Shown piece by piece: positions 62,043 to 64,000 of a DNA stretch of 64,000 nucleotides (position 1 is its first letter; the number at the start of each line of letters is the position of its first letter). The stretch covers positions 1,541,303 to 1,605,302 of the forward strand of contig NZ_VDBO01000001.1 in assembly GCF_005930355.1 (NCBI RefSeq). The letters run 5' to 3'. The notes under the pieces are model-generated. The model did no database searches. It was given only the letters and a program-made list of their open reading frames with translations, and was not told the origin of the DNA. The stretch comes from Paenibacillus sinopodophylli. GTDB taxonomy: Bacteria; Bacillota; Bacilli; Paenibacillales; Paenibacillaceae. Position numbers and translations under genes: made by a program.

Positions 62043-63473
62043 ATGTGGAAGCCAGATCGTTCTGCCCCGATACCCTTGTACCAGCAAATCGTTGATCATA
62101 TCGAACGCGGCATTTCGTACGCGCAGCTCCCTCCAGGCAGTTCTCTGCCCTCTGAGCGCAAGCTTGCGGAGCAGCTTGGCGTCAATCGTAGCACTGTTAT
62201 GCAAGCCTATGAAGAGCTGCGTGCTTCAGGCTTAGTGGAAAGCGTAGTTGGCAGCGGCACTCGCGTCAGCATGACCAAGTGGGGCGTTTCTCAGGTGCAT
62301 ACGCCGAATTGGCGCTTATATACAGATGGCGGTACCTTTCTTCCCAATCTTCCACTCATGCGAAGAATCAGGGAAGTTACACAGTATGAATCAGCCATAA
62401 TCAACTTCGCAAGCGGTGAGCTATCGTCTGATTTATTCCCTAATCAGATCGTCAGCCGTATACTGCGTGAGGAATCATTCGGTGAGCATCTCGGCTATGA
62501 TGATCCACAGGGCTTTCTCACGCTGCGACAAGCGATTGCGGGCAGATTGCTGCGAGATCAAGGCATACGTACATCAGAGTCCTCTATGCTTGTAACATCC
62601 GGCTCGCAGCAGTCTTTATATCTCATTACACAATGCCTGTTGTCGCCTGGCGATGCCGTCGCGATCGAGGACCCATCCTATACGTATTCCTTGCCGATGT
62701 TTCAATCCGCAGGCTTGCGCATATTCCGGCTGCCCGTCCACTCGGACGGAATCGATCCCGAGGACATCATTGCCTTGTACCGCAAACATCGCATCCGAAT
62801 GGTTTTCTTGAATCCTAACTTCCAGAACCCGACTGGCACGACGCTCAGCGATGTCAAAAAGAAAAGGGTGCTGGCCATTGCCGCAGAGCTTCGCATTCCA
62901 ATCGTGGAAGATGATCCGTTCAGTCTGACGGGCTTCCAAGGCATTGTTCCTGCACCGCTCAAAGCGATGGATCAAGACGGCATTGTGCTGTACATCGGCT
63001 CTCTGTCCAAAATAGCCGCTTCTGGACTTAGAATCGGATGGCTGGTAGCGCCACAATCCGTCGTCGAGCGATTATCCGATGCTCGGCAGCAGATGGATTT
63101 CGGCCTCAGTATCGTAGCGCAATGGACAGCTGAGAGGCTTCTCTCCTCAGGGGAGTTCGATATTCATCTCCAGATGCTGCGAGAATCACTGAACCAAAAA
63201 CAACGTTTTATGGTAGACGCTTTAACCGATAGCTTGCAGGAGAAAATCACCTTTTCCCCTCCCGTTGGGGGCTTGAATATATGGTGCAGGATCAAACATC
63301 CCGCTGATGACGGCAAATTGCTTGAGGAAGCAATCAAACGAGGCGTTGTTTTTGTTCCCGGAAGTGTGTATGGCTCCGAGCCCGGATACGTTCGCTTCAG
63401 CTATGCAAAGCCTAAGGCAGAAGAGATCGCCTCTGGCATCTCCGCCTTCGCAGAAGCGCTGGAACGAGTCTAA
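62043..63473 (+). CDS. MocR/GabR-type regulator: GntR winged helix fused to a PLP aminotransferase-like domain
   Basis: 476 residues. GntR-type winged helix at 10-75 (LPPGSSLPSERKLAEQLGVNRSTVMQAYEELR) joined by a linker to an aminotransferase fold I domain. The PLP lysine lies in LYIGSLSKIAASGLRIGW, with the Asp of VEDDPF and the Asn of FLNPNFQNPTG in place. Members sense vitamin B6 or amino-compounds (PdxR, GabR). No pdx or gab gene is visible in the window, so the target is unknown. It is followed by a small membrane protein. Confidence 0.93.
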   Translation: MWKPDRSAPIPLYQQIVDHIERGISYAQLPPGSSLPSERKLAEQLGVNRSTVMQAYEELRASGLVESVVGSGTRVSMTKWGVSQVHTPNWRLYTDGGTFLPNLPLMRRIREVTQYESAIINFASGELSSDLFPNQIVSRILREESFGEHLGYDDPQGFLTLRQAIAGRLLRDQGIRTSESSMLVTSGSQQSLYLITQCLLSPGDAVAIEDPSYTYSLPMFQSAGLRIFRLPVHSDGIDPEDIIALYRKHRIRMVFLNPNFQNPTGTTLSDVKKKRVLAIAAELRIPIVEDDPFSLTGFQGIVPAPLKAMDQDGIVLYIGSLSKIAASGLRIGWLVAPQSVVERLSDARQQMDFGLSIVAQWTAERLLSSGEFDIHLQMLRESLNQKQRFMVDALTDSLQEKITFSPPVGGLNIWCRIKHPADDGKLLEEAIKRGVVFVPGSVYGSEPGYVRFSYAKPKAEEIASGISAFAEALERV

Positions 63474-63498
63474 TAGATGCAGAAAGGAGTGAGTTCCC

Positions 63499-63633
63499 AT
63501 GACTTACATTGTCATCTTGAGCGCCTTGTTCTTCGGCGGCATCATTTATATACTGATGGCTGGTGCCGGCATTATTAGAGACGACGATCAGATTCAGGAT
63601 CAAATCCTGAGCCAATTGAACAAAAAGCATTAA
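63499..63633 (+). CDS. Small membrane protein (44 residues)
   Basis: ATG at 63499 with AAGGAG about 9 bases upstream. The N-terminal helix TYIVILSALFFGGIIYILM is followed by a short charged tail (IIRDDDQIQDQILSQLNKKH). It starts 25 bases after the MocR stop, so it is probably co-transcribed. The family is unknown to me. Confidence 0.62.
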   Translation: MTYIVILSALFFGGIIYILMAGAGIIRDDDQIQDQILSQLNKKH

Positions 63634-63654
63634 CGATATGAGCTGAGCTAACTC

Positions 63655-64000
63655 TAAGCAGGCTGTATCAATACTCATACAAAAGAACGCATGTGTGCGA
63701 TCACAGCCTCCGTTCGAGCTCACTCTTACGGCAATCCAACTCCATAAGAGCATATTTGCGCTTACAGCACACTAATTCAAGTTACTTAGCTGCTATAAGA
63801 GCATACTTGCTCTTACAGCTAACGTTCGAGCTCACTCCTACACCATTCCGACTCCATAAGCGCACATATGCGCTTACGGCACACCAATTCGGGTTATTTG
63901 GCTGCTGTAAGAGCATAGTTGCGCTTACAGCTAACGTTCGAGCTCACTCCTACACCATTCCGACTCCATAAGCGCACATATGCGCTTACGGCACACCAAT
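63655..64000. repeat. 112-bp tandem repeat with two hairpins per unit, running off the window
   Basis: CGTTCGAGCTCACTC recurs at 63711, 63823 and 63935, an exact 112-bp period. The available 66 bases of the third copy are identical to the second; the first copy is diverged. A still older degenerate half-unit begins near 63661. Each unit holds two palindromes of the type CATAAG-GCGCA...TGCGC-TTACGG and CTGTAAGAGCATA...TGCGCTTACAG. Coding frames within it are side effects. There are about 2.6 visible copies. Confidence 0.9.

Noticed and set aside
63693..63971. A 92-codon frame across the end repeats
   Set aside because: It exists only because the 112-bp repeat stays open in this frame; its product simply mirrors the repeat.
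63655..64000. A CRISPR array
   Set aside because: Units are 112 bp and repeat in full; there are no short repeats separated by unique spacers.

Overview
The window looks like a chromosomal segment of a spore-forming, plant- or soil-type Firmicute, most probably Paenibacillus or a close relative. The evidence is the yqeG-yqeH-aroE-yhbY-nadD-yqeK-rsfS-yqeM gene order, the spoVAC-AD-AE germination operon, strong AGGAGG ribosome sites, and the many carbohydrate import systems of the YesM/YesN and LplA/B/C type. Genus assignment is inference from gene content only.

Layout. 0-2 kb: class Ib ribonucleotide reductase (nrdI and the start of nrdE) behind tandem NrdR boxes, and a small coiled protein. 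2-3.7 kb: a divergent MerR regulator and short-chain dehydrogenase sharing near-identical operators. 3.7-10 kb: the yqe ribosome/NAD/shikimate cluster, with an S1-domain gene (cvfB) inserted between rsfS and yqeM. 10-14.7 kb: a MoxR / DUF58 / transglutaminase operon. 14.8-16.7 kb: spoVA. 17-26.4 kb: a complete sugar system (two-component regulator, binding lipoprotein, two permeases, GH42 beta-galactosidase). 26.5-30 kb: an AT-richer accessory stretch with a VOC protein, unknowns, an M24 peptidase-like protein and a GNAT remnant. 30-38.6 kb: GH3 and GH95 glycosidases, a sugar isomerase, a Gfo/Idh dehydrogenase and an AraC regulator. 38.6-41 kb: a small membrane peptide, an Fsr-like exporter and a GntR regulator. 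41-51 kb: a second sugar system built around an unrecognised 525-residue enzyme, with a membrane AraC sensor, an MFS protein and a ROK regulator. 51-55.8 kb: a HemD-like protein, an AI-2E family membrane protein, FabF and a divergent MmyB-type regulator. 55.8-61.5 kb: a nickel/metallophore-type ABC importer with NikR. 61.5-64 kb: a Dabb protein, a MocR regulator, a small membrane protein, and a 112-bp tandem repeat running off the end.

How the genes work together. The two sugar systems share one plan. A membrane sensor (YesM/YesN pair, or a one-piece AraC protein) switches on a lipoprotein and two permeases, and the last gene is an intracellular enzyme that cleaves what is imported. No ATPase is encoded in either cluster, so a shared MsmX-type ATPase elsewhere is expected. 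Candidate CcpA sites lie in the GH42 and Gfo/isomerase promoter regions. The GH95/GH3 pair would trim fucosylated and beta-linked oligosaccharides.

Most of the window is recognisable. The less charted items are the 525-residue enzyme (40994-42571), two homologous ~30-residue membrane peptides (16838-16930 and 38623-38709), the divergent fabF/MmyB pair and the 112-bp repeat. I see no CRISPR array, prophage, insertion sequence, rRNA or tRNA.
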